From: Psoroptes ovis
Lineage: Eukaryota > Arthropoda > Arachnida > Sarcoptiformes > Psoroptidae
Length of the DNA stretch: 64,000 bases
Assembly: GCA_002943765.1 (NCBI GenBank)
Contig: PQWQ01000015.1
Location: forward strand, 1,240,001-1,304,000
Direction: 5' to 3'
Shown here: positions 26,415 through 40,600 of the stretch, in pieces
Position numbering within the stretch: the stretch's first letter is position 1
How the letters are laid out: each line of letters begins with the position of its first letter
Notes under the pieces: model-generated
What the model saw: the letters and a program-made list of their open reading frames with translations, nothing else
What the model was told of the DNA's origin: nothing
The model's database searches: none
Program-made: the position numbers and the translations under genes

Positions 26415-29400
26415 TTCAAATTTTTTTTTGCTGAAATTTAAATTCAAAATTCAATGATTATATAATTAGTGAATTTCGTAAGAAAAATTTCTGCTCTCAT
26501 TTCGTTTTGCTAATGATAAAAATAAAAAATTTTTATATCAAGAAATGAATGAATGGAAATGAAATGAAATCATGAAAAATAATGAAATCTTTTGGTTCCA
26601 TCAATTAGTTCCATGACGATGATGATGATGATAATCTCTGGAGACCTCTCTCTCTCTTCTTTTTTTGTATTAATTTATATTCAAATATGTCATTCAATTT
26701 TCATTTGTTTCTTGTTTGTTTGTCACTGTAAATGAATGAATATATCGAATAATTAGGAGTTGAAGACGAAGATGGAAAAGATGGAGAAATTATTTGATTT
26801 TTTTTTATTCCAAAGAAACTCTTAATTTGATTAGATTTTTTAATAAAATAATTACACAAGTAAGAATGAATGAAAAACGATTGCATTGTTTTCAATGTGA
26901 TCACTCTTCACTTCACATCAGTGTCATATAGCAAGTACACTAAAGTATCAATAAACTGAATGAATCAATTGAAAACTCATTTAACGCCATTGAACAATAT
27001 TGAAAATCTCAAAATTCAAATTAGCAAATCACATTAAAATGTGAAAATTGACCAAACAATATTCAAAACTGCGTATATTAAATTATTTTTAGATTGTAAT
27101 TAACATAAGATTATTTTTGTATTCATTGTCTTTTCATGATGATGAATGTATTTCGAAATATCATTTTTTCTTTCATTTAAAAATAATTAATTTCAAACAA
27201 AATGATGTGTGATATTAAATCTGTAAAAATATGAAAAAATGAGCATAATTAACATAAAATTTATACTTTTTATAGATATCTATGAATGTTCTCATCCATT
27301 TTCACATGTTAATTACTATCATTATTGGTGTTGATGATGATTGACTACATTGAAAATGAATTGAATAGTATGACCATGATAAATATGATTATCATTATTG
27401 TTATTAATAAAAAAATAAATTTTAAGATGTAAATAATTTTATGCCAAAAATCCAAATCAAAGAAAATAATTTATGAATCAAATTGAATGATTTGTTTTCT
27501 TCTCGAAAACAATTTGATTTTTTTTTCATCAATTTGTTTCGGTCAAAAAAAAAATGATAATTCTGAATAATCATAATCATTTTTCGCTTCAATATCAAAT
27601 ATTTCACAATTTAGAATAATAAAAATAATGATAAAATTGATTTGTTTCTTGGATTTAATTTTTGATTTTTCCATATGTTCATTCCATTTCGGTACATAAA
27701 TTTAGCATCATCATCATGACGATTGAAGCCAATCCCAAGAAATTGAATGAATTAATGAATGAATGGATCAAAGAACAATTTGAATCAACAGAAGAACAAT
27801 ATCTGGAAAACTGTCAAATTATAAATTATCAATGCTAATTAGAAAAAAAAGATGGAATAAGAAATGAAAATATTCAGATTTTTTCATTTTTAAATTTGAA
27901 ATAATCTTTGAAAGCATCAATGATCAACAAAAGTGGGTGCAAATTTTTGTTGCGTTGTTCATTCGTTTTTTCGTCATTATGATTGTAATCATATATAATT
28001 GAAACATTAAAAAATCCTACAACAATTGATTTATTAAATATTTTTATTGAAAGAAGAAATGAGAAAAATTAGAAGAAATTACAAATTCTAAAATTAAATC
28101 ACTAAATTAAATTTGAAAATTGCATGATATTTTTTTCTCCATGCGAAAAGATGGATATTTTTCCAGATATTCGAAATCAATCGAAATTTTTTTCCTTTTT
28201 TTTGCATCCAAAAATGGTATATGATTGCCATAAGATGATGATTACGATTACGATGACGATGAACCACCATTACCGGTCATCAACTTTATGCAAATTCATT
28301 ATTATTTTGTTCAAGCAAAAATAATGCAGTAAAATGATTAAAGATGAAAGAATCCGGTCAACATTTTTTTTTAAATATTATCGATAATTTCTTCTTCATA
28401 ATCATCATCATCAACTATTTTCACCATCTAAAATCGACCATTGAAAATTGATCATCAAATTTCGAAATATTATTATTATGATTATTATTCAATCTTTTTT
28501 TATCGTTTATATGTGATTAAACATTTTAATGTGATTAGCAATTGAAATATATTTCACACACACATACAAACACTCAAATACAAATTGAATAAATTTCAAT
28601 TCAATCTCTTTTCCAATTTTGTGCTTTTTTCAGTGAATATTAATTGTTTTTGAAAAAACAATGATAAACTGGAAAATTAAATTCAAAACAAGAAACAAAA
28701 AACAAAATTCTCTCATCATCAATTAAACGATTTTGATCAATTGAATGGATGCCAAGCATGCAACAACAACGAATAACAAATAACTTCTCTTCAAGCATCC
28801 AAACCATCCACACAAAAGTGATGTGGTCTATTGTTTAATTTTGTAAAATTTTATTTATTTATTTATGAAATACAAAAAAAAAATTAATAAATCGACCTGT
28901 TATGCTTGTCAGATATGCGAAGCAAAGCTCAAATTTGATTGAATTCGAGCATTTTGTCGAAACAGGATTTGCGTATATTCAAATTTATTGCAAAGATTTT
29001 AGATTATAAGCAAAAATTAGCCAAAAAAATGATAAATTTAAAACAAAAAAAAAGTTATAAATAATATTCTTTGGAATCTTATCTCTTTGATATTTTCAAT
29101 TTGACTTGAACTATAAGAAATTCAAAAGAAATTGTTTAGATTCAAATAAATTTTATACTGAAAATCATGATTCAATAATAATTCAATGATGCATAAAACA
29201 AATAAATAAATATTTCTTGTTTTATTTTCTCGTTGTTTGGCATAATATTTATATTATTCAGTAATTTATATGTGAGAAAATCGAAAAAAATTTCATGTGA
29301 AGCTTTTTTTTTATTTTTCATTGTCAATTTTGTTAATTTAAATGATAATATTTCATTTGAATATTTTGTCATAGATTCTTTGTTTCTCGATCAATTTTGA

Positions 29401-30410
29401 TTGATTGATTGAATATTATTTTCGTATTTGTTTTTGTAACAAATTTCTTTTCTTCCATCAGTTCTTGTACATTATTATCATTGATACTGTTTGTTTTTCT
29501 TTGTCAATGAACGTGGAAATTTTCAATTGAAAAAATTAGAATAAAACAAATGAGAAATCAGGTTTTTGTTTTTCAAATTTTTTCTATTCTTATATCATTC
29601 AATATTGTTTCAAATATATTCAAGTACACAAGTAAAATGTACGCAAACTTATTTTGTCCAATTTTCAAATAAAATTTCTTCATTTTTCCTTCATATATGA
29701 AAACAAAAGATTTTTGTGAAAGCAACATTAATAATAACAATTGTAAAATGTAATAATTGTGATTGTGAATTATACAAACAAATGAATATATTTTCATTTA
29801 ATAAAAAAAAAACAAACTTACAAACAAATTCTCAGTCAGGTATGAATGATTAATTATAATATGATGAAGGGGAAAGAATAAATGAAAATAATCAAATCAA
29901 AAATTTTAATTTTTTTTTTCAGCCAAAAGCTAAATAAATGAAGAATTTGTTTCCAATTTTTATTTGCCTCTCTGTGTGTGGATGTTATGCTACAAGCATA
30001 TTGTTATGCTTGGTATTATGTATTTTATGCCATAGACAAAATATTACAAATGTTTGCATTGTTCCGGTTGTTTGCAAATACATTTGTTGCCATTATTATT
30101 TTCATAATTGTTATTATTGTTTTGGCAAACAATTATTAATTTTAGTCATTTTTTGTTCATTTGTTTTAATTTATCATATTTGTTCATATTTATTATTATT
30201 ATTTTTCAAATAATTTTTCATTCATTTGTCATTCAATTTGTCAATCCATTAATTATTATTATTATTATTATTTTATTATTAAAATAAATTATTCGTTTTT
30301 TTACTTGGTTCAGGTCAAATGATAAATGAATTAATGATTTTAAATTTTTATTTAGTTCTCTACATCATCATCATTTTCTTCTAAATTTTAAATGCCGCAC
30401 CTGATGACAG

Positions 30411-30422
30411 TTTGGCGCCAAA
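30411..30422. promoter_or_regulatory. perfect E2F-like palindrome TTTGGCGCCAAA
   Basis: The 12-base sequence is its own reverse complement and contains the E2F consensus TTTSSCGC on both strands. It is unusually GC-rich for this region. It sits at the start of a stretch with raised coding potential (30390-30875), so it could belong to a promoter there. Binding is inferred from the motif only. Confidence 0.4.
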
Positions 30423-30876
30423 CAGAAATTTAAATTTCGAAGAAAAAAATTTAATTTTCAATCAGGAATTTCTTCATTTATGCAAAAGTATACAGGTGAA
30501 TATAGTTTTTTTTTCACCGAACCGAACTTCTCCGAGAATAAATTGTCCACCTTTGATTATACAATCATTTGTTAATTCATACGCATATAATCATTGCATA
30601 ATCACCACTGCAACTATTGAATAAACCAGGGAATATAAAACCAATAACCAATCATTTTGCATTTGATCCCGGAACTTGGATTTACAAGAATGAACAAAGA
30701 GGATGGAAAATCTGTTTGTCTGTCTTGGTTTATCATCTTCTCTCTGGATGCGATAATTTCAATTTAACATGTTTCGATATTTTCATGTCTCTTTTGACTA
30801 TAAAAATACATATAAATCCAATATATACAGGGCTATTGTTTTTTTATTTGATCAGAAAATTTCGTTTTGATTGATC
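30423..30876 (+). other. stretch with raised coding potential, unresolved
   Basis: Two successive plus-strand frames are open (to 30624, then 30617-30876) with mixed, non-repetitive composition such as NLNFEEKNLIFNQEFLHLC and NHFAFDPGTWIYKNEQ. Neither has a convincing ATG. A CAG|GTGAAT donor at 30496 fits the first frame. I see no domain, and a second frame is also open across the first part, so this is not called as a gene. Confidence 0.2.
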
Positions 30877-30879
30877 TCG

Positions 30880-33800
30880 AAAAAAACAAGAAAAATGCAT
30901 CCAAAATGAATGGAAATTTGAATTTTTTTCTTTTGGCTTTGATTAGTTTTAAATCTTCGTTTATACTTTTTGTAAAACTTGATTAGAAAACCAATTGTGT
31001 AAAACCAGCTATCAAAAGCTAAAATTAAAAGACAAAACAAAGCAAAAAAGTTAAGAAATAAATGAATGAACCATTTTTGACAAGCAAAAAAGCAAAGATA
31101 TTATGTTACCTTTTATTTTATTTTAAATATTATTAATTTTAAATGAACAATACATACATCGAAGAAGAAAAATCTTACATTCAAGATCAAAACGGAATGT
31201 ATTAAAGTTGTTTTGATTGCAATTAATAATGATGATGATGATGATGAATCAAATGATGATGAAGAAAAACGAAGAACGAAGAAGAAAAAAAGATCATCAT
31301 CGGATTATTGCGTGAATAAAACGTGACCAATCTTTGTAAGCTGATGATGATGATGATGATGATCGAAATGATCAAGATGATGTGAAGCAAGATGATCAAG
31401 TAACAGCCACGAAACAAAGAATGAAAATCAGAGAAGAAATCTGCACTCTTTCTCTTACTCTACTATTATTATTATTATTTTTTAAAGTTGATTGATCATC
31501 AAAAATGTGCCATCTTAAACTAATAATAATAATAATAATAATCAATAAGAGTCTGGATTTTTTTTTTACTTTTTTACAGTCGATATTTTCAATGCAAAAT
31601 AATATAATGAAATGGTTGAAATATTCACTTTCTTGTAGCATTATTATATTGATGGTTGATATTATTAAAAAAATATTGATCTGATTTCTTTTTAATTTTT
31701 TTTTTAGTTTTTGTTGTTTTTCTTCGAACCAAAACAATTAATTATGATGATAATTACTATTAAATTTTTCAAGAGTCATTAACATCGTTGAAAATGATCG
31801 AGAAATGGCTAATCCTTTTTGGAGCACTGCTATACATTTTACTAGAGATTTTTTCTTTGAAAAAAAATTTTAGAGCACGAATCTTTAATCATTTTTTTTC
31901 GCTTTTGCAGTCTAAATGTTGTTCCACTGTCGTCGTTGTTAGTTGTCGAACCAAAGATCATCAATTATAATTAATCGATTAAGGGAACAATAATTATTAA
32001 TTATTATCATTAAGAATGAATTTGTTGTTACTTTTTGGACGTGAAATAAAACGAAAATAAGAAAAATTGAGCAGTTTTTCTTCATACAGAAGAATTATGA
32101 TTTTGAAAAATTTTTGATTTTTGGATTCTCCAATCATATTTCTATTTATTTCTGTGTCTAAAATACATATCATGGAATTATAATTTTTATTTTAATTTCA
32201 TTTCATAAATATACAATTTCGATAATAAAAAAATTTTTTGGAAAAAAAAATAAGAAAATTTAATCAATACATGAGTGTTCAGTATGTATTTGTATGCGTG
32301 TGCTGCTGATGAACATTCATAGGAATATCACACACACACACACACATAAAATCACTGAAATTACAGAATAATTTGAAATCAAAATTTGATTTTCATTAAT
32401 TTTTTTGTATGAAAATGTAATTTGTATGATAATTTTTCTCCTTTTCAACCATTTTCCAACCAAACAAAATTCTGATTTGTGCATTTTTTCGTTTTCATTT
32501 CATTTCATTTTGATTCATTTCAATTTTGGTTTTAATAATTTTTTCGCAAATAAAAGTAGCAAAAATACAAATTTTACAATGTCGCTTTAGTGATGATGAT
32601 GATGATGTTGTAACCAGATGTCAATGAGTGTGTGTAGTGTCAAGATTAATGTATCATTGCAATTACAATAATAATAATAATCATTAAGATTTCACCATTG
32701 TTTGTTTGCTTGCTTTGCTTTGCTTGTATTCACCCTCTTAACTAAACGAATTGTCTACAAATGAAAATATTAAATAGAGACTGAAAAAATGTGCAATTAT
32801 ATAACACATACAAATAAATATCAACGAATATGAAAAAAATGTAATTATTGTCAATTATAAGCTGCCGCTGCTGCTGTCATGTTCTCGGACATTCACATTG
32901 AAAATTTCAATGCATATAAATGAAACGAGAGAAAAAGACCGAGACACACTCAGAGAGGAAAAAATTGATGATAATTTTAATGGTTTTTTGAACAGCTTTG
33001 TTTTTTTTCTGTTTTGTTTTCCATTCATTTTGAATTGATGTTGATGATGATGATGGTGACGATAAACATCGTTTTGATGTGTGTGTGTGGATAATAATAA
33101 TGAAACACATTGTAATTACAAAAAAATATTTAAGCAAAGTAATTAAATACAATTAAATGTTAAATTATTGTCATTTGAAGATATTTTCATAAAAGACAAC
33201 CAACACCAACACCTTTGGTTTTTCACTTGTTTTTTCACCGATTTTGAAATGTGTGAAAAGCACACACACAATGAGATTATGAATTTACACACATACACAC
33301 ACTGACCATTATTATCATCATGTTCAAATTTCGTTTTATTCATTTTCACCGATTGAAAATTTTCGGTTTGAAATTCAAAGCTTTTTTTATATCCTAAAAA
33401 AATTTTTTGGACAATTTGATTTGAGAGAATTTCATTGTTTTTTCATTTCATAAATTTGACATGAAATCTTACCAATTATCATTATTAAAGCTTTCAACAA
33501 CAAAAATGACAATCATTGTTGTTGGTGATGTTGTTGATAATAATAATGGCATCATCATCTTCAAACCAAATTCTATCAAATTCAGCGATTAAAAAAGCTA
33601 ATGGCGATCATCATCATCATCATCTCATCAAGTTACAATGTGATAAATGTTCTTCTCACCAAATCATCATGATCAAATCAAAAACAAAATCATTAGTTTG
33701 GGATTAATTGTTTTCTCTAAGAAAAAAAATGTTTAATAATTTTCAATTTTTTCTAGGAAATTGTCAAGTGATTAAATTACAGAGAAAAAAACTGTCAAAA

Positions 33801-34476
33801 AATTTTCAAACTAAAAAACGAAATTGACAATCATCAATTGTCATTGATTGATTTTTTTTCAGAAAGTAATGAGAAACAATTAAAAAAAAATGAAATGGCC
33901 TATCAATGATTTCTTTCTAGAAGCATCCGCAACAACAGAAATAAATTCTTTAATGATTCAACAATTTTCGATCCTTGAATTTCGATCAAATCTATTGTTG
34001 TTGTTGTTGTTGTTGCAATAAGCTAGTAACAACTAGAAACAACAGCCAACAACAATAACGACGACTAATCATTTCTTTGTAATACGCACGAACAAATGAA
34101 TGCAACGAATGAAACAAACATAACAATTATAATCTAATCAAAAATAATATATCGTTCAGAAATGAAAGAAATAAAGAAAAAATTAAATTCAATTGAATTT
34201 AATTTTCATTCTTTTTAATTTCATTTAATAATAATATTAATGATAATAACAAAGACAACGAAGACAGAAGACAGAAACGAAAATAATTGATGATTATTGT
34301 CATTTTGTTCAAATGATGATGATGATGTTGTTGTCGTTACATCATTTAAAAATAGTGAAATGAAGTAAAATATTTATTTATTATTAAGAAAATAAAATAA
34401 GACGAGATAAAATGATTTGAAATTGAAAATTTTTTCAATTGTCATTTCTCGTTGATCAAAATTAGTCATTTTATTT

Positions 34477-34507
<31 letters not shown>

Positions 34508-36190
34508 GATTTGTTTAATTTTCAATGTGTGTGATTAAATGCTTCAAATCATCTTGATCATCATCGTCAATTTTCTTGTTGTGCTCTGTGTCCATCCAGA
34601 AAAAAATTTCCTTAAATCAAGGATTTCCTAATTATTATTTTCTTATATTAATTTGCAAAAAAAAGCAACTCATACAATAATCAATAAACATATTCTCCAA
34701 ATATTTAATTGTAATTTTTTGTATTAATTCTTGTTGTATTGAATTAATTAATAAACATGTTTTTTCTTGATTTCAAGTGCCATTTTGGCACTTGTATTTG
34801 TATGTTCATTTGCTAGTTTGCTTGTATCTCATCATGTATCTCATCATTCAATCATAATTAATTGATAAATCCTTCCGGGCTTGTGTATTATATATTAGTG
34901 TGTGTTCATCATCATTCAGCAGATTTTAATCGAAAATTTTGTTGTTTTTCAATTTCAATTTCATGTTATTTTTCGATGAGAATCAGGGAGAAAAGATGCT
35001 TCAATTTGAATATTTAAATTTTTTTCATTTTTAAATCATTCATTCAAAGATAATTTGGCGGAGTTTTTAATTATGAACACAAAAAACAACGAAGTCTGAA
35101 AGAAATTGCTCCAATTCAAAATAGCCGCTTTTATTTAGTATTTTGATTTGATTTCGAAATTAATCAAACCGAAACAACTGATGATGAGAATGAATAATAA
35201 TAACAAAAATAATCATCAGTGATTTCAAATTAAAAATTAATTTTAAAAAAAACAAATTATAATAGGAAATCAATTATTCAAATGTATTGGAGCAAATCAT
35301 TAATAATAATAATTGCAACAAGTGGTGTTTTATTTTGGACATAAAAAAAAATTTCTTCATCAACAATGATAATGATGGTGATTCAGGCGTTGACCATTTT
35401 TCAAAATTACACCATCATTAGTATTACATCAATTGAATGAAAAAAAGACATTACATTCGAAGACAAAGAATGGTAAAAATCATCTTCATAATTGATTCAA
35501 TCAATTGACAAAAATGTTTTGTTTTGTTTTATGTCCAAATATTTTATGGTTGCATAAATATCATTCGTATTATTCTTCAATTTTGCATTCTCCAATTTTC
35601 AATTTCCATTTTGTTGTTTGTGTTGTTCTGGTTGAAATTGAATTTTATCACGAGTTTTTAATTTTTTCAATTTCATAGGGTCGTTGTTCTTTCGTTCGAT
35701 TATACATGTTTGAAATTTCAGTGAAAAACAACCGAAAAAAAATTGAGAATTGTTCCAATTTCATCTTCAAAAAACACAAATGTGTTTAATGGCAAATGGA
35801 ATTAGACAGGAAAAAATGGTAAAATTATACTGGATTTTCAATTATAACAACCCCATACCATACCCCATTCGACCCCATTTCATTTGGATTGAAATAAACA
35901 AACATCCATTTGAAATTCATTGAAATGTATGAATGAAAAAGTACACGACCATTTGTTTTTGGAATGCTCCATGATGATGGGGTGCAAATGAAAAAAAAAA
36001 TTAGGAAAAAATGGTGCATTTGTACTTGAAAATATTTAGCGCAAAAAATGGGAAAAAGAGTTGAAATTATTAAATTTGAGCCACCAAAACGAAAAAAATG
36101 GCCAAAATTATTGCATTGGATTGCTGTTATTGCATATGAAAATTATTATTAAAATGTATTAATTAGATTAATAAAATTTCTCTTTTTTTG
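30880..36190. other. AT-rich non-coding stretch
   Basis: No gene recognised. It contains GAT/ATC and TAA repeats near 31225, 31335 and 31525, CA repeats near 32331, and a 27-base T run. Confidence 0.6.
34481..34507. repeat. 27-base poly-T run
   Basis: Uninterrupted T homopolymer. On the minus strand it could be the poly-A tail of a decayed retroposed element, but I see no element body or target-site duplication. Confidence 0.85.
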
Positions 36191-36334
36191 AGGGGTAGAA
36201 ATCCAGATGCAAATGGAGCTCTATACGCTCAAGCACAGCTCTTTGAGCATCTGATGTTGCTGCGAAATTTCCACCACCGTCACCATTGCCGCCACAGCCG
36301 AGGGGCCAAGAGCAGCACCCTAGTGTACCCTTAA
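36191..36334 (+). other. GC-rich island, possible exon or structured RNA
   Basis: About 140 bases are near 50% G+C, against roughly a quarter in the flanks. A plus-strand frame is open through the whole island after an acceptor-like GGGGTAG (36198), reading NPDANGALYAQAQLFEHLM and ending in TAA at 36332. A minus-strand frame is also open across it and includes DAQRAVLERIELHLHLDF. Neither has a local ATG or a donor, so a terminal exon is the simplest coding model. The DNA also folds: CAGATGC (36204) pairs with GCATCTG (36247), enclosing GGAGCT/AGCTCT. Coding or RNA status is unresolved. Confidence 0.35.
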
Positions 36335-37239
36335 TGATGATAATTTTTTATTTCATTTTTCGTTTCAAAACATTTTTTTGCCAACCTAATAATTTCCATG
36401 AAAATGTTTGAATCATTTCAATTCAATCAATTCAGATGAATGAATGAATTAATGAATGGATCTATGGATGCATGGCTTGGATGTGTGGATGGATGGATGT
36501 ATGGATGAATGGATCATTATTACTGAAAAGATATTTCAAATTTTGACATCCATATGTGGGTGTATTTTTTGAAAGTTTTTTGAAAATTTTTAAATTGTCA
36601 CAAACAATAATTTTGTCAAGTTTTTTCTCTGTTGTTTCGTTCAATCCTTTTTTTTACTCATTTATTTAATTTAATAATTCATTTTTTAAAGATTTCATTG
36701 ATAAGAAATGATTTGATTTTTCAAAGGAAATTTTTCATTTACAAACATAATAATTATTAGCATGTATTGTTGAATTGTTGAATCATTGAATCATCACTTT
36801 CAATCAATTGAAATTATTAATTTTATCGATCATTCATTCATTCATTCATCCATATTGATAATAGTGCATACATAATGATATATCATTGAATTATAATGAT
36901 TATTTCGGTGGAAAAATTATGGAAAAATTTTTTTAAAAATTTGAATTTTTTCAAATTTCATAAAGAATTTCCAAGAAATGCAACGAAATGATATTCATTG
37001 AAAAATTGATTGTTTTGCAGCATCAATTCTGCATTTCATTTCATTTCATTTTCTACGTTCCTCTAAAATTTAGAGTCTAAATGGTAAAATGCACTTTGAA
37101 TGTCTAATTAAATTCTTTTGGCTCTAATTCATTTTCGTTTCGTTTCATTTTTGTTTTTTTTTTCAATTCTGCATTTTCTGATGAATTGAATTTCATATTT
37201 GAATTTTTTTTTCGTTTGTTACTCTTTATAATGATTATT

Positions 37240-37270
<31 letters not shown>

Positions 37271-37590
37271 TAATAGTAATTCAAACGAACAATTCGTGAA
37301 AAAAAATGCAATTTAAAATTTGTACCGAGCTTTCATATAGATACAAATTTTTTTTTATATCAAATGTTCACATCTTTAAAATCTTTACAAATTATATGCA
37401 TGCATTATGATTATATTAATACACATTGTGTTCTTTCATAAAAAATAATGTTTGGTTATGAAACAATGTTATGAAATTGCGAAAATGAATAACATTGAAA
37501 AACTAGAATCAAGAATTTTAATGGAACAAAAGCGTTGAAATGAATTTCAAACACATTATTTTACAATTGTTTGTTTTATTTACTTTGTAG

Positions 37591-37634
37591 ATGAGTGAAA
37601 TTTTTACAAATGAATATCGGCAACAAATACCAAC
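37591..37634 (+). CDS. candidate 44-base micro-exon, gene unknown
   Basis: The 44 bases begin with ATG directly after a TTTACTTTGTAG acceptor and end at a perfect GTAAGT donor. Only one frame is open: MSEIFTNEYRQQIPT, leaving two bases of a split codon. The nearest downstream acceptor (TTTTTTTAG at 37678) would give a 44-base intron and a stop after seven more codons. It might instead be the first coding exon of a widely spaced gene whose other exons I cannot recognise. The support is splice signals alone. Confidence 0.2.
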
Positions 37635-40600
37635 GTAAGTAATGTTTCAGAATCATAAATTTTGTTTTGTTTTTTTAGCTTCTTAATTCAATTCATTTGA
37701 GTTGAATTGAATGAATACAATGAATGAATAAATGAATTTTTCACATTTTCATCCTTGGTTCACATTTTATAATTGTCATTTCTTGTTGTTGTTTTTTCAA
37801 TTATCTTTTTCTGCTGATTTCAAATTTAAATTTCCTGATTTCTCTCGAAACTAAACCATAAATTGTTTGCTTTTGGTTGTTTTGAAAATTAGAAAAAATT
37901 CCAGGCAGGAATTCCGTTTTACTTTGCATGAATTTTAATTGAGTGTGATCGAAAGAATATTCCAATATCTTCCAATCTTTCCACTATGTTTTAATCTTTG
38001 AAGTTTGAAACATAAGAAATTTATTTTCTTTTCCATTTTTTGTTCTCATTAAAACATTGACCATAGTGATCTCATACATATAATTATGAGGAGATAATTT
38101 ACCACAAATGAGATGATGACCACAAACAAATGGTGTTCAGAAGATTTCAGCCAGAAAACAAAAAACTAAAAGCTCCAATTAAAATTTATAAAATCTGTAA
38201 ATTTTTGAAAAAAAAAACAAAAAAAAATTCATCTTTCTTTAAAATTATAAATCTTGAAGAAAAATAAATGTTTAATCTTTGATTTTTTTCAATTCGTTAC
38301 ATAATACTGATAATTTTTCTTTCGATTTTCGGCTATAATTTCAAAATTTTTCAAATTTAAATTTACCTGAACTAATAATAATAAGTAATCAAGTTAATAA
38401 AAATTTTAGATAGAAAGGTTAGGTTATGTTATTTGGTTGGTTTTTTTTTTGTTAGCCTGAAATCAGAGAAAAATGGCCATATACCGATAATTATTGCCAT
38501 TATTAGTGTTTGTTGTCGATGTTGTTGTTGTTGGTGTTGTTGTAAAATTTTTTTTGGTGATTATAATTATCATCATTATTATTATTTAGAGGAGAACACA
38601 AGATGAAGAAAAACTAAATATAATTGTCTAATTAATAACTGAAACATCCTTGAAATCATTGAAATTATTATGATTATAATTATAATTATTATTCGATTCG
38701 ACTATTTATTCGCTTGCACTACAAATCAATGTAATCAGTATGCATTTAATTGTATGGATTTCTTTTTTTTTGTTTTTTGGTTATCTTTGAATCTTTTCAT
38801 TTTACTAATCATCATTTATCGAATCGAAATTTCAAAAAAAAAAAATTAAATAGAAAACAATTATATGCATAGATTATTATATGTGGAATAATAATAATAA
38901 TAATCTATAAAAGTGATTTTGTGGTTTTTAGCAAAGTAAATTTAAGTTTGGCGAAGCTTGTTCCTCATTTATTTTATTTTGCTTAATTTCATTCTCTTCA
39001 TTCTAGTTCATTATCATCTTCACCATCATCATCATCATCATTATTATCATTATCATTATTATTATTATTGCGATGATGATCGATATTTTCATTTTAATTT
39101 ATGTAAGAAATAGTGATTTTATTCTATATTTCTTTCTCTTTTAATTCTTTTTTTTTTTTTTTTTGGTGAATTATATCAATTAAATAACGATAATAGCCTT
39201 TAGGGTTTTTCAATTGTTGTTTCTTGTTTCTTGGTTCTTGTTGTTGATTATTAAAGCATTTTTCCAATTTAAAACATTGAATTGTTGGTGAATTCATAGC
39301 TAAAATAGCTAAATAGAAAATTAGTAAAATACTAATAGTAATAATAATGATAATGAATGTCAATGGCTTTTATGATGGTGAACCCATAACAACAACAACA
39401 AATGTTGAATGATGCTTAATTAATGCTTTTTTCGATAATAACAATTAATATTTCAAATGTTTCATGTCTGCGTGTGTGTGTGTGTTTATGTCTGTGAGTA
39501 TGTAAGCATGAAAAAATTCCATTCATTCAAAGGTGTGTTTTGATTATGATCATTTTTTTTTTGTTTTTAAAATGAAGATAAAATCTCGTGCCATATTCAT
39601 CATCATGTGTGGAAAATTCAATGGAAAATGAGATTTTTCCTTGCATTTTCCATCATTATTATCATCATTTTTTTTTGTTCAATTACCAATGGGAAAACAC
39701 ACATTGATATTTAGTAGGATTGGAAACAAAACAAAAAATGTTGACATGACAGATTATTTTGAACAGCAAAATTGTCGACAATTTTAAATTTTTAATAATT
39801 TTTTTTTTCAAAAAATATTATTAACAGATATAAATATATTATGGAACTAATTTTCATTTTTGAAGAAAAAAATTTATGAATTTTCAAAAATGAAAAAATT
39901 TTTGAGATTTCACATGAAATAATTATGAATTAAGCTTTGATGATATATTCATGACAATGTCATTAGTAAATTGATGATGATGATTATTATTATTATTATT
40001 ATTATCATTATTCATTACTATCATCACCATTTTGACTACTACTTATCATCATCAACATCATCATGGTATTATCATCTTCAACAACATCAATATTATATCA
40101 TCACCACCTTCATCACCCAAATAACAGGCAAAAAAAATGTAAAAAAAAACATCACCAAACGTATTACATGATTTAAAGTTGTTGATCTGGTAATAGGTTA
40201 TAATAATATTATTAACATTATTAATAATGATAATATTCTTTTCGAAACAGAAAATTTCCGATAAATAATGATTCAAAATATATACACAACATACAACCAG
40301 TGATGATGTGACTATTTAGGAGATCAAAAAAAAAGCAAAAAAAAAACATCATTTTTTTGATTTGCTTTTGCCAATGTTATTATGATCGTTGATGCGGCTG
40401 CTGCTTTAGCTGATATGATGTACAAATTAATACGCCAGTCAATATTTTTCCATTTTTTTCTCACCCTGTGTTATTATTTCTGCTGTCAATGATATATATC
40501 TTTGAATATTTGTAGAGTTATTTCTTTCATTTTTAATTACAAATACAAAATGGTTCCAGGGTTTTTGCTATATTCGTTCGTTCATTCATTGCTTTGAAGT

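Larger units (their letters stand above)
19550..30380. other. AT-rich non-coding stretch
   Basis: No gene recognised. The longest frames are repeat-driven (His/Thr/Cys-rich around 20050-20470, Ile/Met-rich elsewhere). CT/GA tracts occur near 20815 and CA/GT repeats near 23250. A 65-bp tandem repeat and a 31-bp palindrome are listed separately. Confidence 0.6.

Noticed and set aside
29938..30213. Cys-rich hydrophobic 91-codon plus-strand frame
   Set aside because: It follows a TTTCAG and looks membrane-like, but its composition matches what TTAT/TGT-rich DNA gives by chance and no conserved motif is visible.
31396..31737. 113-codon minus-strand frame
   Set aside because: Low-complexity Ile/Asn/Lys text through ATT/AAT repeats, no domain or splice support.
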